From: Verrucomicrobiota bacterium
GTDB taxonomy: Bacteria > Verrucomicrobiota > Verrucomicrobiia > Opitutales > Opitutaceae
Assembly (NCBI GenBank): GCA_023443985.1
Contig: JAEZSJ010000276.1
Location: 1 to 7,638 of the forward strand
DNA: 7,638 nt
Direction: 5' to 3'
The notes under the pieces were generated by a model. That model saw only the letters and a program-made list of their open reading frames with translations, did not search any database and was not told where the DNA came from. Position 1 is the first letter of the stretch. Each line of letters begins with the position of its first letter. The position numbers were made by a program, and so were the translations under genes. Positions 1 to 5,509 of the stretch are shown here, in pieces.

Positions 1-203
1 ACCTCGATCTTCGGCGTGAACCAGCGGAGGTGGAAACTGTCGCCCCGCGGGACGAAGAAGGCCGTCTCCGAGTGGCCGTTCTCGGTGGCCAGCGACTGCA
101 GCACCGCGGCCGGCAACCAGCGTTTCAGGGGGACGACGCCGGCGGGGTTCCCGGTGAAGACGCGATCGGCGAAGGCGTCCACGTGGTAGTAGTCGAGGAT
201 CAT
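1..203 (-). CDS. PhzF-family isomerase-like protein, 3' end off the window
   Basis: Only the first 67 codons are present; the gene runs off the left edge. The translation opens with a short beta-strand (YYHVDAF), then FTGNPAGVVPL and ENGHSETAFFVPRG, and continues with LRWFTPKIEV. These are N-terminal hallmarks of the PhzF family, whose members have a diaminopimelate-epimerase-like fold. Glu46, in the SETAF motif, corresponds to the catalytic glutamate of PhzF. Family members include the phenazine isomerase, but most homologues outside phenazine clusters have no known substrate, and no other phenazine genes are visible here. The ATG at 201-203 is chosen because homology begins directly after it; no clear Shine-Dalgarno precedes it. 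It is transcribed away from the KamA-like gene, with about 520 bases between them. Family assignment is firm; the reaction is unknown. Confidence 0.85.
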   Translation of the reverse strand, partial: MILDYYHVDAFADRVFTGNPAGVVPLKRWLPAAVLQSLATENGHSETAFFVPRGDSFHLRWFTPKIE

Positions 204-724
204 GGTGAGAGCGGCGGGGCGAATGTGATGGGGAACTGGAAACCGCGGGGTCCGGTGGTGGGGCGGCGGGCGGGCGCCACCGCCCTGCGGGGCGCACCGA
301 GGGTGGCGGCGCGCTCCGGGCACAGCTTGCGGCAGGGGAGATCCGCAACGTTCACGAGCCCCAATCATGGGGAGTCCGCGGCCGACCGCAAGGTTGCGCA
401 TTGGGCGTATGAGCACACGGGCGGGGCGGCGCGGATCCCGCGCGGGCGTACACGGCGGGGCCGGGCCCGTGGCCGGACGGCGCACGCCGGGCAGGGTGCT
501 GCCGGCCGCGGTGGGGCGGTAAAATCCGGTGTGCGTCTTGCACGGGCGGTCCTCGGTCGCAGGTTACCGGGTTCGGCGACGGAGAACGGCGGCGGCCGCC
601 TGACGGTGGCGGTGTTGTTCGCGCCCGGCAGTGCCGGCCCGTCGCTGTGCCGCGGTTCCGGCGGTCGCCCTTGGCGGGTGTCGGGACCGGATCGTTTCAT
701 CCACCAACACCAGAAAGGCCCCAC
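204..724. other. Divergent intergenic region, no supported gene
   Basis: This stretch separates the start of the phzF-like gene (minus) from the start of the KamA-like gene (plus), so it should hold both promoters. Open frames cross it on both strands, but their translations are low-complexity Arg/Gly/Pro/Ala-rich strings typical of GC-rich shadow frames, and one overlaps phzF in antisense. Visible structure: an interrupted dyad at 327-348; the related CGCAA and TTGCG half-sites at 387-398; a TAAAAT hexamer at 520-525 that could be a -10 element for the plus-strand gene but lacks a convincing -35 box; and a GC-only palindrome (ggcggccgcc) near 591-600. If TAAAAT is the promoter, the plus-strand leader would be roughly 190 bases. 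I could not match this leader to a known riboswitch. Confidence 0.5.
327..348. promoter_or_regulatory. Interrupted dyad TTGCGG-N10-CCGCAA, possible operator
   Basis: TTGCGG at 327-332 is exactly complementary to CCGCAA at 343-348, with a 10-base spacer. Related half-sites recur about 40 bases further on: CCGCAA at 386-391 and TTGCG at 394-398. The cluster lies about 125 bases before the phzF-like start and about 380 bases before the KamA-like start. Spaced half-sites of this kind suit a dimeric regulator, but GC-rich DNA yields chance dyads and no regulator is identified. Confidence 0.25.
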
Positions 725-2131
725 ATGATCGCTCGAGCGCCCATCAAGAACCGTCCGTTCCGCGCCTACCAGCGCGACGACCTGCCGAAGATCCCGCAGT
801 TGGCGCGGCTCGACCCCGGTACCGTGCTGGCGATGCGGGCGGTCGCCCAGGTACTGCCGTTCCGGGTGAACAGCTACGTCGTCGAGGAGCTCATCGACTG
901 GGACCGGGTGCCCGACGATCCACTCTTCCAGTTGTCCTTCCCGCAGCCGGACATGCTCGCGCCGGAGGATCTGCGGTGCATGGTGGAGCTGCTCGCCGGC
1001 GATGCGACCCCGGAGCGGATCGGCCGGGCCGCCCGGCAGATCCAGCAGCGCCTCAACCCGCACCCGGCCGGCCAGATGGAGCTCAACGTGCCGTACCTCG
1101 ACGGGCGGCCGCTCCCGGGCATGCAGCACAAGTATCGGGACACGGTGCTGTTCTTCCCCAGCCATGGGCAGACCTGCCACACCTACTGCACGTATTGTTT
1201 CCGCTGGCCGCAGTTCGCGGGCATCGACGAGCTGAAGTTCGCCAGCAAACAGGCCGAGATGCTCGTCGCCTACCTCCGGCAGCACCCCGAGGTGAGCAAC
1301 GCGCTCTTCACCGGCGGCGACCCGATGGTCATGCGCGCGTCCGTGCTTCGGCGCTACATCGAGCCGTTGCTGGATCCTTCGCTCGAGCACATCACGGCGA
1401 TCCGGATCGGCACCAAGGCGCCGGTGTGGTGGCCGTACCGATTCGTCAACGATCCGGATGCCGACGAACTCCTGCGCCTCTTCGGAGCCGTGCGCGACGC
1501 CGGCCGGCACCTGGCGATCATGGCGCACTACAGCCACCCGCAGGAGCTCCAGACGGCGGTCGCGCAGATGGCGCTGCGGCGGATCCAGAGCACGGGAGCC
1601 ATCGTGCGCTGCCAAGCCCCGTTGATCCGCCATGTCAACGACGACGCCGACACCTGGGCCGACCTCTGGCGACTGCAAGTGCGTCTCGGGGCGATTCCCT
1701 ACTACATGTTCGTCGAACGCGACACGGGCCCGAAGGGCTACTTCGAGGTGCCGCTGGCGCAATGCTTCGAGATCTTCCAGCGCGCCTACCGGCGGGTGTC
1801 GGGGCTCGAGCGCACGGTGCGCGGGCCCTCGATGTCGGCCACACCGGGGAAGGTGATCATCGGCGGGATCACCGAGCTGCACGGGGAGAAGGTTTTCAGT
1901 CTGCGCTTCGTGCAGGCGCGCGACCCCGACTGGGTGCGCCGGCCGTTCTTCGCGAAGTTCGATGAGAACGCCACCTGGCTGGATCAGCTCCGGCCGGCCT
2001 TCGGCGCCCGCGAGTTCTTCTTCGAGCGTCGCCTGCGCGAGATGACGGCGTCGCAGCAGTCCCCAGCATTCGGGCACCGCGTGGTGCCGCGGCGCAAGCT
2101 GACGGTCTTCGGCCACGTGGAGTGGGAGTGA
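725..2131 (+). CDS. KamA-superfamily radical SAM aminomutase-like protein
   Basis: This 468-residue protein carries the radical-SAM [4Fe-4S] motif CxxxCxxC (Cys151, Cys155, Cys158), followed by FRW, and a GGDP motif at 197-200 typical of the lysine 2,3-aminomutase superfamily. The segment APLIRHVNDD followed by a PYYMF strand matches the aminomutase barrel. TPGKV, with Lys376, lies where the PLP-binding lysine of KamA is found (PGGGGK there), so a SAM- and PLP-dependent 1,2-amino shift is plausible. By eye, the two aspartates that hold the lysine side-chain amine in KamA align with Arg332 and Ala372, so lysine is an unlikely substrate. The C-terminus has no cysteines and so lacks the zinc cluster of classical KamA. 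The start at 725 is chosen over in-frame starts further upstream because AGAAAGG (712-718) sits six bases before it and the upstream residues look non-coding. It is probably a single-gene unit; the next gene begins 166 bases later with its own Fur site. Superfamily is firm, reaction unknown. Confidence 0.9.
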   Translation: MIARAPIKNRPFRAYQRDDLPKIPQLARLDPGTVLAMRAVAQVLPFRVNSYVVEELIDWDRVPDDPLFQLSFPQPDMLAPEDLRCMVELLAGDATPERIGRAARQIQQRLNPHPAGQMELNVPYLDGRPLPGMQHKYRDTVLFFPSHGQTCHTYCTYCFRWPQFAGIDELKFASKQAEMLVAYLRQHPEVSNALFTGGDPMVMRASVLRRYIEPLLDPSLEHITAIRIGTKAPVWWPYRFVNDPDADELLRLFGAVRDAGRHLAIMAHYSHPQELQTAVAQMALRRIQSTGAIVRCQAPLIRHVNDDADTWADLWRLQVRLGAIPYYMFVERDTGPKGYFEVPLAQCFEIFQRAYRRVSGLERTVRGPSMSATPGKVIIGGITELHGEKVFSLRFVQARDPDWVRRPFFAKFDENATWLDQLRPAFGAREFFFERRLREMTASQQSPAFGHRVVPRRKLTVFGHVEWE

Positions 2132-2258
2132 GCGCCCGGGCGGGGGCGCGGTGCGCCGGGATGGCCGAAGCGGTTTGCGGCGATCGGGCCGGCTCCGTAG
2201 GGAACTGCGTGGCCAAACCGCACGCTGGCAGCGGGATAAAACGATCGGAAAGATTTCG

Positions 2259-2277
2259 ATTGAGAACGAGTCTCAGT
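2259..2277 (+). promoter_or_regulatory. Fur box upstream of the feo operon
   Basis: The core TGAGAACGAGTCTCA (2261-2275) is a palindrome with exact five-base arms (TGAGA/TCTCA). It matches the 7-1-7 Fur consensus TGATAATGATTATCA at 11 of 15 positions and the TGAGAATGATTCTCA variant at 13 of 15. It ends 22 bases before the ATG of the first feoA. That position fits Fe(II)-Fur repression of ferrous iron uptake when iron is sufficient. The exact -10 and -35 elements are unresolved: TTGAGA (2260-2265) and GATAAA (2283-2288) have a 17-base spacing, but that pairing would leave almost no leader before the ATG. Confidence 0.75.
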
Positions 2278-2297
2278 CTGCCGATAAAGGCTACGCT

Positions 2298-2567
2298 ATG
2301 TCCACCAAGCCGCCCACCGATTGCCCGAAGACGCTGCCCTTGTGTCTGCTTGCCCCGGGCATGCAGGCGGAGATCTTCCGGCTCGGCGGACGCGAGGCGA
2401 TCAACCACCGCTTGCGTGAGCTGGGGTTCTGCGAGGCGGCGCGGGTGAAGAAGATCTCCGGGCGTTCGACGGTGATGTGCGAAGTCTGCGGCACGAAGCT
2501 GGCGATCAGCGCGGAGCTCGCGCAGTTGATCCACGTGCAGCCGCTCGCTCCGGCCGGAGCGCTTTGA
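2298..2567 (+). CDS. feoA: FeoA-domain protein, cysteine-bearing variant
   Basis: An 89-residue cytoplasmic protein with the SH3-like FeoA fold: LAPGMQAEI as the first strand, then HRLRELGF, the signature shared with FeoA and with the C-terminal domain of DtxR-type regulators. FeoA proteins help FeoB import Fe(II), probably by contacting its cytoplasmic side. This copy is unusual in having five cysteines: Cys9, Cys16, Cys45, Cys61 and Cys64. The last two form CEVC, in the strand where the neighbouring FeoA has LEIQIRG. The usual GDP-type turn of FeoA is replaced by RSTVMCEVCG. A metal or redox-sensing role is an inference. The ATG at 2298 is favoured over in-frame starts upstream because AAAGG (2286-2290) lies seven bases before it and upstream starts would place the Fur box inside the gene. 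It is the first gene of the feo operon, seven bases from the next feoA. Confidence 0.88.
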   Translation: MSTKPPTDCPKTLPLCLLAPGMQAEIFRLGGREAINHRLRELGFCEAARVKKISGRSTVMCEVCGTKLAISAELAQLIHVQPLAPAGAL

Positions 2568-2574
2568 GGAAGCC

Positions 2575-2820
2575 ATGGCTGCGGCACTCTCCGACCTTTC
2601 TCCCGGCAGCGTGGCGGTGATCCGCCGCATCCCCGCGAGCGGGGGCGTGTTTCTGCGGTTGCGCGAGATGGGCGTGCTGCCGGGCACAAACGTCAAACTT
2701 CTCCGGGCGGCGCCGCTGGGCGATCCGCTCGAGATCCAGATCCGCGGCTACAATCTCTCGCTGCGCCGTGCGGAAGCGGCGGCGATCGAGGTGGACCCGG
2801 CGGCTCCCGCGACCGGCTGA
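2575..2820 (+). CDS. feoA: FeoA, ferrous iron transport accessory protein
   Basis: An 81-residue protein of normal FeoA length and composition: LSDLSPGSVAVIRRI, then RLREMGVLPGTNVKLLRAAPLGDPLEI, then RGYNLSLRRAEAAAIEV. It contains the GDP turn and the RG-x-LSLR strand missing from the upstream paralogue, and has no cysteines. It is expected to be cytoplasmic and to support FeoB-mediated Fe(II) uptake. The start codon follows the previous stop by seven bases. Its Shine-Dalgarno (GAGGA, 2566-2570) overlaps that stop codon, which points to translational coupling and equal expression of the two FeoA proteins. feoB starts 49 bases downstream. Identity is firm; the precise biochemical role of FeoA is unsettled in the family generally. 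Confidence 0.93.
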   Translation: MAAALSDLSPGSVAVIRRIPASGGVFLRLREMGVLPGTNVKLLRAAPLGDPLEIQIRGYNLSLRRAEAAAIEVDPAAPATG

Positions 2821-4603
2821 TCCGCGGCGCGCGCGGCCCTGCCGTGCAGCGCACAGTCTCCCCCCACCCATGGCCGAACCCGTCTTCGCCTTCGTCGGCA
2901 ACCCGAACTGCGGCAAGAGCACGTTGTTCAATGCGCTCACCGGTCTGCGGCAGAAGGTGGGCAACTACCCCGGCGTGACGGTGGAGAAGAAGGTCGGCGA
3001 GTGTTTCTCCCAGCACGGTCGGCGGATGCAGATCATCGACCTGCCCGGGGCGTACAGTCTCGCCGCGCGGTCGCCGGACGAGGCGGTGATGCGCGACGTG
3101 CTGCTCGGCCGGCGGGCGGACACGCCGCGGCCGGATCGCGTGGTGTGCATCGTCGATGCGACGAACCTCGAGCGGAATCTCTACCTGGTCTCCCAGATCC
3201 TCGATCTGGGGCTGCCGGTGATCGTCGCGCTCAACATGATGGACCTGGCCGTGGCGAACGGCCTGCGCATCGATGTCGACGCCTTGGCGGCCCGACTCGG
3301 CGTGCCCGTGGTCACCTGCCAGGCCAACGCCGGGGTGGGCCTGGCGGCGCTGCGGGTGGCGATGAGCCGGGCGGACCTGCTGCCGCGCTCCGCGCCGTTG
3401 TGGGCGGTGCCCGGCGAGGTGGCTCCGGCGCTCGAGGAACTGGTCGGCGCGATCATGCGCGACGAACGACGGGACGCGGCCGCGGCGCGGACGGAGGCCC
3501 TGCTGCTGCTCAGCGACCGGGCTTCGGTGGAGCAATCCGGCGTGCCGGTCGCGCCGTCGATCCTCGCGGTGGCGGATCGGTGGGAGGCCCGCTGGGCGGC
3601 GGCGGACTTCGACTGGCGCGGCGCCCTGGTCGCCGCGCGGTATGAGGCGGTGGGTGCGATCGTGCGCGCGGTGGTCGACACCGCGCAGGTGGACACCGGC
3701 CCCTCGGTCTCCGACCGGATCGACGCGGTCGTGGTGCATCCCTTCTGGGGCTGGGCGACGCTCGTGGCGGTGATGGCGACGATGTTCCTTTCGATCTTCA
3801 CGCTCGCCGAGTACCCGATGGGATGGATCGACGGCGGCGTGTCGTGGTTGGCGGAACTGGTGCGTGGCGCGATGCCGGCCGGCGACCTGCGGGATCTGCT
3901 CACCGACGGCGTGATCGCCGGTGTCGGCGGCATCCTGGTGTTCCTGCCGCAGATCCTGATCCTGTTCTTCTTCATCGGCCTGCTGGAACAAACTGGATAC
4001 ATGGCGCGGGCCGCGTTCATGATGGACCGGCTGATGAGCCGCGTGGGGCTGGACGGGAAGTCGTTCATCCCGCTGCTCAGCTCGTACGCCTGCGCGATCC
4101 CGGGCATCATGGCGACGCGCACCATCGAGTCGCGCAAGGACCGGCTGGTGACGATCCTCGTGGCGCCGCTGATGACGTGCTCGGCGCGGCTGCCGGTGTA
4201 CCTGCTGCTCATCGCGGCGATCGTGCCGGAGGAGCGCGTGCCGGTGCTGACGAAGGTGGGGCTGATGTTCGCGATGTTCGCGCTCGGGACCGGCGGGGCG
4301 TTTCTGTTCGCGTGGCTGTTCAAACGCACCCTGTTGCGCGGCGAGGCGCCGATGATGATCCTCGAGCTGCCGCCGTATCGGCTGCCCTCGCTGCTCTCGG
4401 TGGCGCTGCACATGGGCGAGCGGGCGTTCATGTTCCTGCGGAAGGCGGGCACGGTGATCCTCGCGATCTCGATCGTGCTGTGGGCGCTCACCACTTTCCC
4501 CCGCCAGCCCGACGCCACTGCGACCGAACAGATCGCCCAGAGCTATGCCGGGCGGATCGGCCACGCGATCGAGCCGGTCATCCGGCCGCTCGGCTTCGAC
4601 TGG

Positions 4604-4606
4604 TAG
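4604..4606 (+). other. In-frame amber codon inside feoB
   Basis: TAG follows a TGG codon and precedes ATC GGG, in the same frame as the flanking FeoB sequence on both sides. The residue at this point in related FeoB proteins is, from memory, often Lys, Arg or Gln, so AAG-to-TAG or CAG-to-TAG is the simplest origin. TAG is also used as the apparent normal stop of the Cys-rich gene at 5132-5134, which argues against wholesale reassignment of TAG in this genome. No strong stem-loop follows; the best is a four-base-pair GGTG/CACC hairpin. Confidence 0.9.
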
Positions 4607-4612
4607 ATCGGG

Positions 4613-4954
4613 GTGGGTCTGATCACCTCGTTCGCCGCGCGCGAGGTGTTCGTCAGCTCGATGGCGGTGATCTTCAACGTCGACGAGAACCAGGAGGACT
4701 CGACCGTGCCCTTGCGGCAGGCGCTGCTCGCCGCGCGCTGGCCGGACGGGCGCGAGCTGTTCACGCCGCTCGTCTGCTTCACGCTGATGGTCTTCTACGT
4801 GTTCGCGATGCAGTGCGTGAGCACGATGGTGGTGGTGCGGCGCGAGACCGGCTCGTGGCGCTGGCCGCTGCTGCAGATCGGGTACATGACGACCACGGCC
4901 TGGGTGGCCTGTTTCGCGGTGCGGAACATCGGGCTGGCGCTGGGGTTCCACTGA
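4613..4954 (+). CDS. C-terminal FeoB fragment, possible restart product
   Basis: This is the distal part of feoB read as a separate frame from a GTG codon six bases after the TAG. It encodes 113 residues containing the SFAAREVFVSS motif of the second gate, a hydrophobic stretch around LFTPLVCFTLMVFYVFAMQ, and a final membrane segment ending in GLALGFH. No clear Shine-Dalgarno precedes the GTG, apart from the short run GGGG. Termination-restart could in principle make a two-piece FeoB, but the start codon is simply a valine codon in the parent frame. I list it so that the reader knows the sequence is intact, not because independent translation is shown. Confidence 0.3.
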   Translation: MGLITSFAAREVFVSSMAVIFNVDENQEDSTVPLRQALLAARWPDGRELFTPLVCFTLMVFYVFAMQCVSTMVVVRRETGSWRWPLLQIGYMTTTAWVACFAVRNIGLALGFH

Positions 4955-4975
4955 GCTCGCCCGGAAGGCGTCATC

Positions 4976-5134
4976 ATGGACCAATCGACCCAGACACTGC
5001 TCGCCCTCGGCCTCGTGTTCGCCGCGCTGGGCTACCTGCTCTGGCGTTGGCTGGGGCGGCGGCGCGGGAGCGCCTGCGAGGACTCCGGCTGCGGCTGCGA
5101 CAAACGTGTATTGAAGAAACGGAACCGAAAATAG
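4976..5134 (+). CDS. FeoB-associated Cys-rich membrane protein
   Basis: A 52-residue protein: a short N-terminus, one membrane helix (about residues 7-26, LLALGLVFAALGYLLWRW), an arginine-rich stop-transfer segment (GRRRG), then CEDSGCGC with Cys34, Cys39 and Cys41, and a basic lysine/arginine tail. This matches the layout of the FeoB-associated Cys-rich membrane protein family, small proteins found directly after feoB. Positive charges after the helix place the cysteines on the cytoplasmic side, where they could bind Fe(II) or an iron-sulfur cluster near FeoB; that role is inferred. The start is well supported: GGAAGG (4963-4968) lies seven bases before the ATG, and the gene begins 21 bases after the feoB stop. 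It is the last gene of the feo operon. Confidence 0.85.
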   Translation: MDQSTQTLLALGLVFAALGYLLWRWLGRRRGSACEDSGCGCDKRVLKKRNRK

Positions 5135-5162
5135 CACGACCGGCGAGGAAGGCCGCCGGTCG
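5128..5162 (-). terminator. Hairpin between convergent feo and tatA genes
   Basis: CGACCGGC (5137-5144) pairs with GCCGGTCG (5155-5162), giving an eight-base-pair GC-rich stem with a ten-base loop. On the minus strand the stem is followed after five bases by four T residues (5128-5131), so it best suits termination of tatA transcription. On the plus strand no T tract follows, but the hairpin may still help end the feo transcript. The position, between two convergent units, supports a terminator role. Confidence 0.5.
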
Positions 5163-5194
5163 GGGAGGAACGGGAGGGGCGGGGAACGTGCGCC

Positions 5195-5446
5195 TCAGTT
5201 GTTCGCCGGCGGCGTGCCCGAGGGCTTGTTCGGCGGCGGGGTCTTCGGCTGGTCCTCGATGGACTGGCGGATCTCGTTCTCCGCGTCCTTGGATGCCTTC
5301 TTGAACTCCGAGAGGGATTTGCCGAGACCACGCGCGAGATCGGGCAGGCGCTTGGCGCCGAACAGCAGCAGAACCACAAAGCAGATGAGGATGATCTCGG
5401 GGGTGCCGAGACCGAGGATCGCGAGTGTGGGCGGGAGGCCGGACAT
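5195..5446 (-). CDS. tatA: TatA/E-family twin-arginine translocase subunit
   Basis: An 83-residue protein with standard TatA architecture. A periplasmic N-terminus is followed by [15 protein letters not shown] as the single short membrane helix (about 15-29), with Glu17 at the polar position near its start. The FG hinge is Phe29-Gly30, the amphipathic helix is [21 protein letters not shown] (31-51), and the tail is acidic and then proline/asparagine-rich. TatA forms the pore-like assembly that moves folded, twin-arginine-signal proteins, many with metal cofactors, across the inner membrane. No tatB or tatC is nearby, so the rest of the system is elsewhere. The ATG at 5444-5446 is the only start that keeps the helix complete; no obvious Shine-Dalgarno precedes it. 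It lies 63 bases downstream of the lysR-type gene on the same strand and might share its transcript. TatA rather than TatB is favoured by the short length. Confidence 0.93.
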   Translation of the reverse strand: MSGLPPTLAILGLGTPEIILICFVVLLLFGAKRLPDLARGLGKSLSEFKKASKDAENEIRQSIEDQPKTPPPNKPSGTPPANN

Positions 5447-5509
5447 GGGCGCAAGCTACGCCGAGGGGTGGTCGAGTAAAGGGGAAACCCGGCAGGGCCG
5501 CGGCGCGGC

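Larger units (their letters stand above)
2870..4954 (+). pseudogene. feoB: FeoB ferrous iron transporter, interrupted by in-frame TAG
   Basis: FeoB is the inner-membrane Fe(II) permease with an N-terminal GTP-binding domain. All G motifs are present: G1 GNPNCGKST (10-18), G2 Thr37 in NYPGVTVEKK, G3 DLPG (57-60) and G4 NMMD (122-125). Hydrophobic membrane segments begin near residue 300. The first gate region is intact, with Cys408 in YACAIPG and Cys437 in MTCSARLPVY, both typical of FeoB. Without the stop the frame encodes about 694 residues, normal for the shorter FeoB class. TAG at 4604-4606 replaces codon 579, between GFDW and IGVGLITSFAAREVFVSS, a strongly conserved part of the second gate region. 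The frame then continues, conserved, to TGA at 4952-4954. A single base change (from AAG or CAG) would create it. The start at 2870 is set by homology, although no Shine-Dalgarno is visible; the 49-base gap after feoA and the shared strand indicate the same operon. Possibilities are sequencing error, a real nonsense mutation, readthrough, or a split protein. Confidence 0.92.

Noticed and set aside
515..560. Cobalamin riboswitch suggested by GGTAAAATCCGG
   Set aside because: The other conserved parts (CCCGCNACTGT-like segment and the B12 box) are not found downstream.
30..728. Plus-strand open frame of 232 codons ahead of the KamA-like gene
   Set aside because: It overlaps phzF in antisense and has low-complexity Gly/Arg content. 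No homology is recognised and no ribosome site supports it.
365..2116. Long minus-strand open frame (583 codons) antisense to the KamA-like gene
   Set aside because: Composition is Arg/His/Pro/Leu-rich with no domain, and it overlaps a clearly conserved gene on the other strand. Such frames arise from GC-rich third positions.
2132..2149. GC hairpin GCGCCC-N6-GGGCGC right after the KamA-like stop, as a terminator
   Set aside because: No T tract follows and the stem is only six base pairs in very GC-rich sequence, so an intrinsic terminator is not supported.
4604..4606. Pyrrolysine or genome-wide amber reassignment at the feoB TAG
   Set aside because: No supporting tRNA or synthetase gene is in the window, TAG serves as a normal stop at 5132-5134, and a single substitution from AAG or CAG explains it more simply.
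2693..5137. Very long minus-strand open frame (814 codons) across feoB
   Set aside because: It is antisense to feoB and very rich in His/Arg/Gln/Asp, with no recognisable motif. It mirrors the codon bias of feoB.
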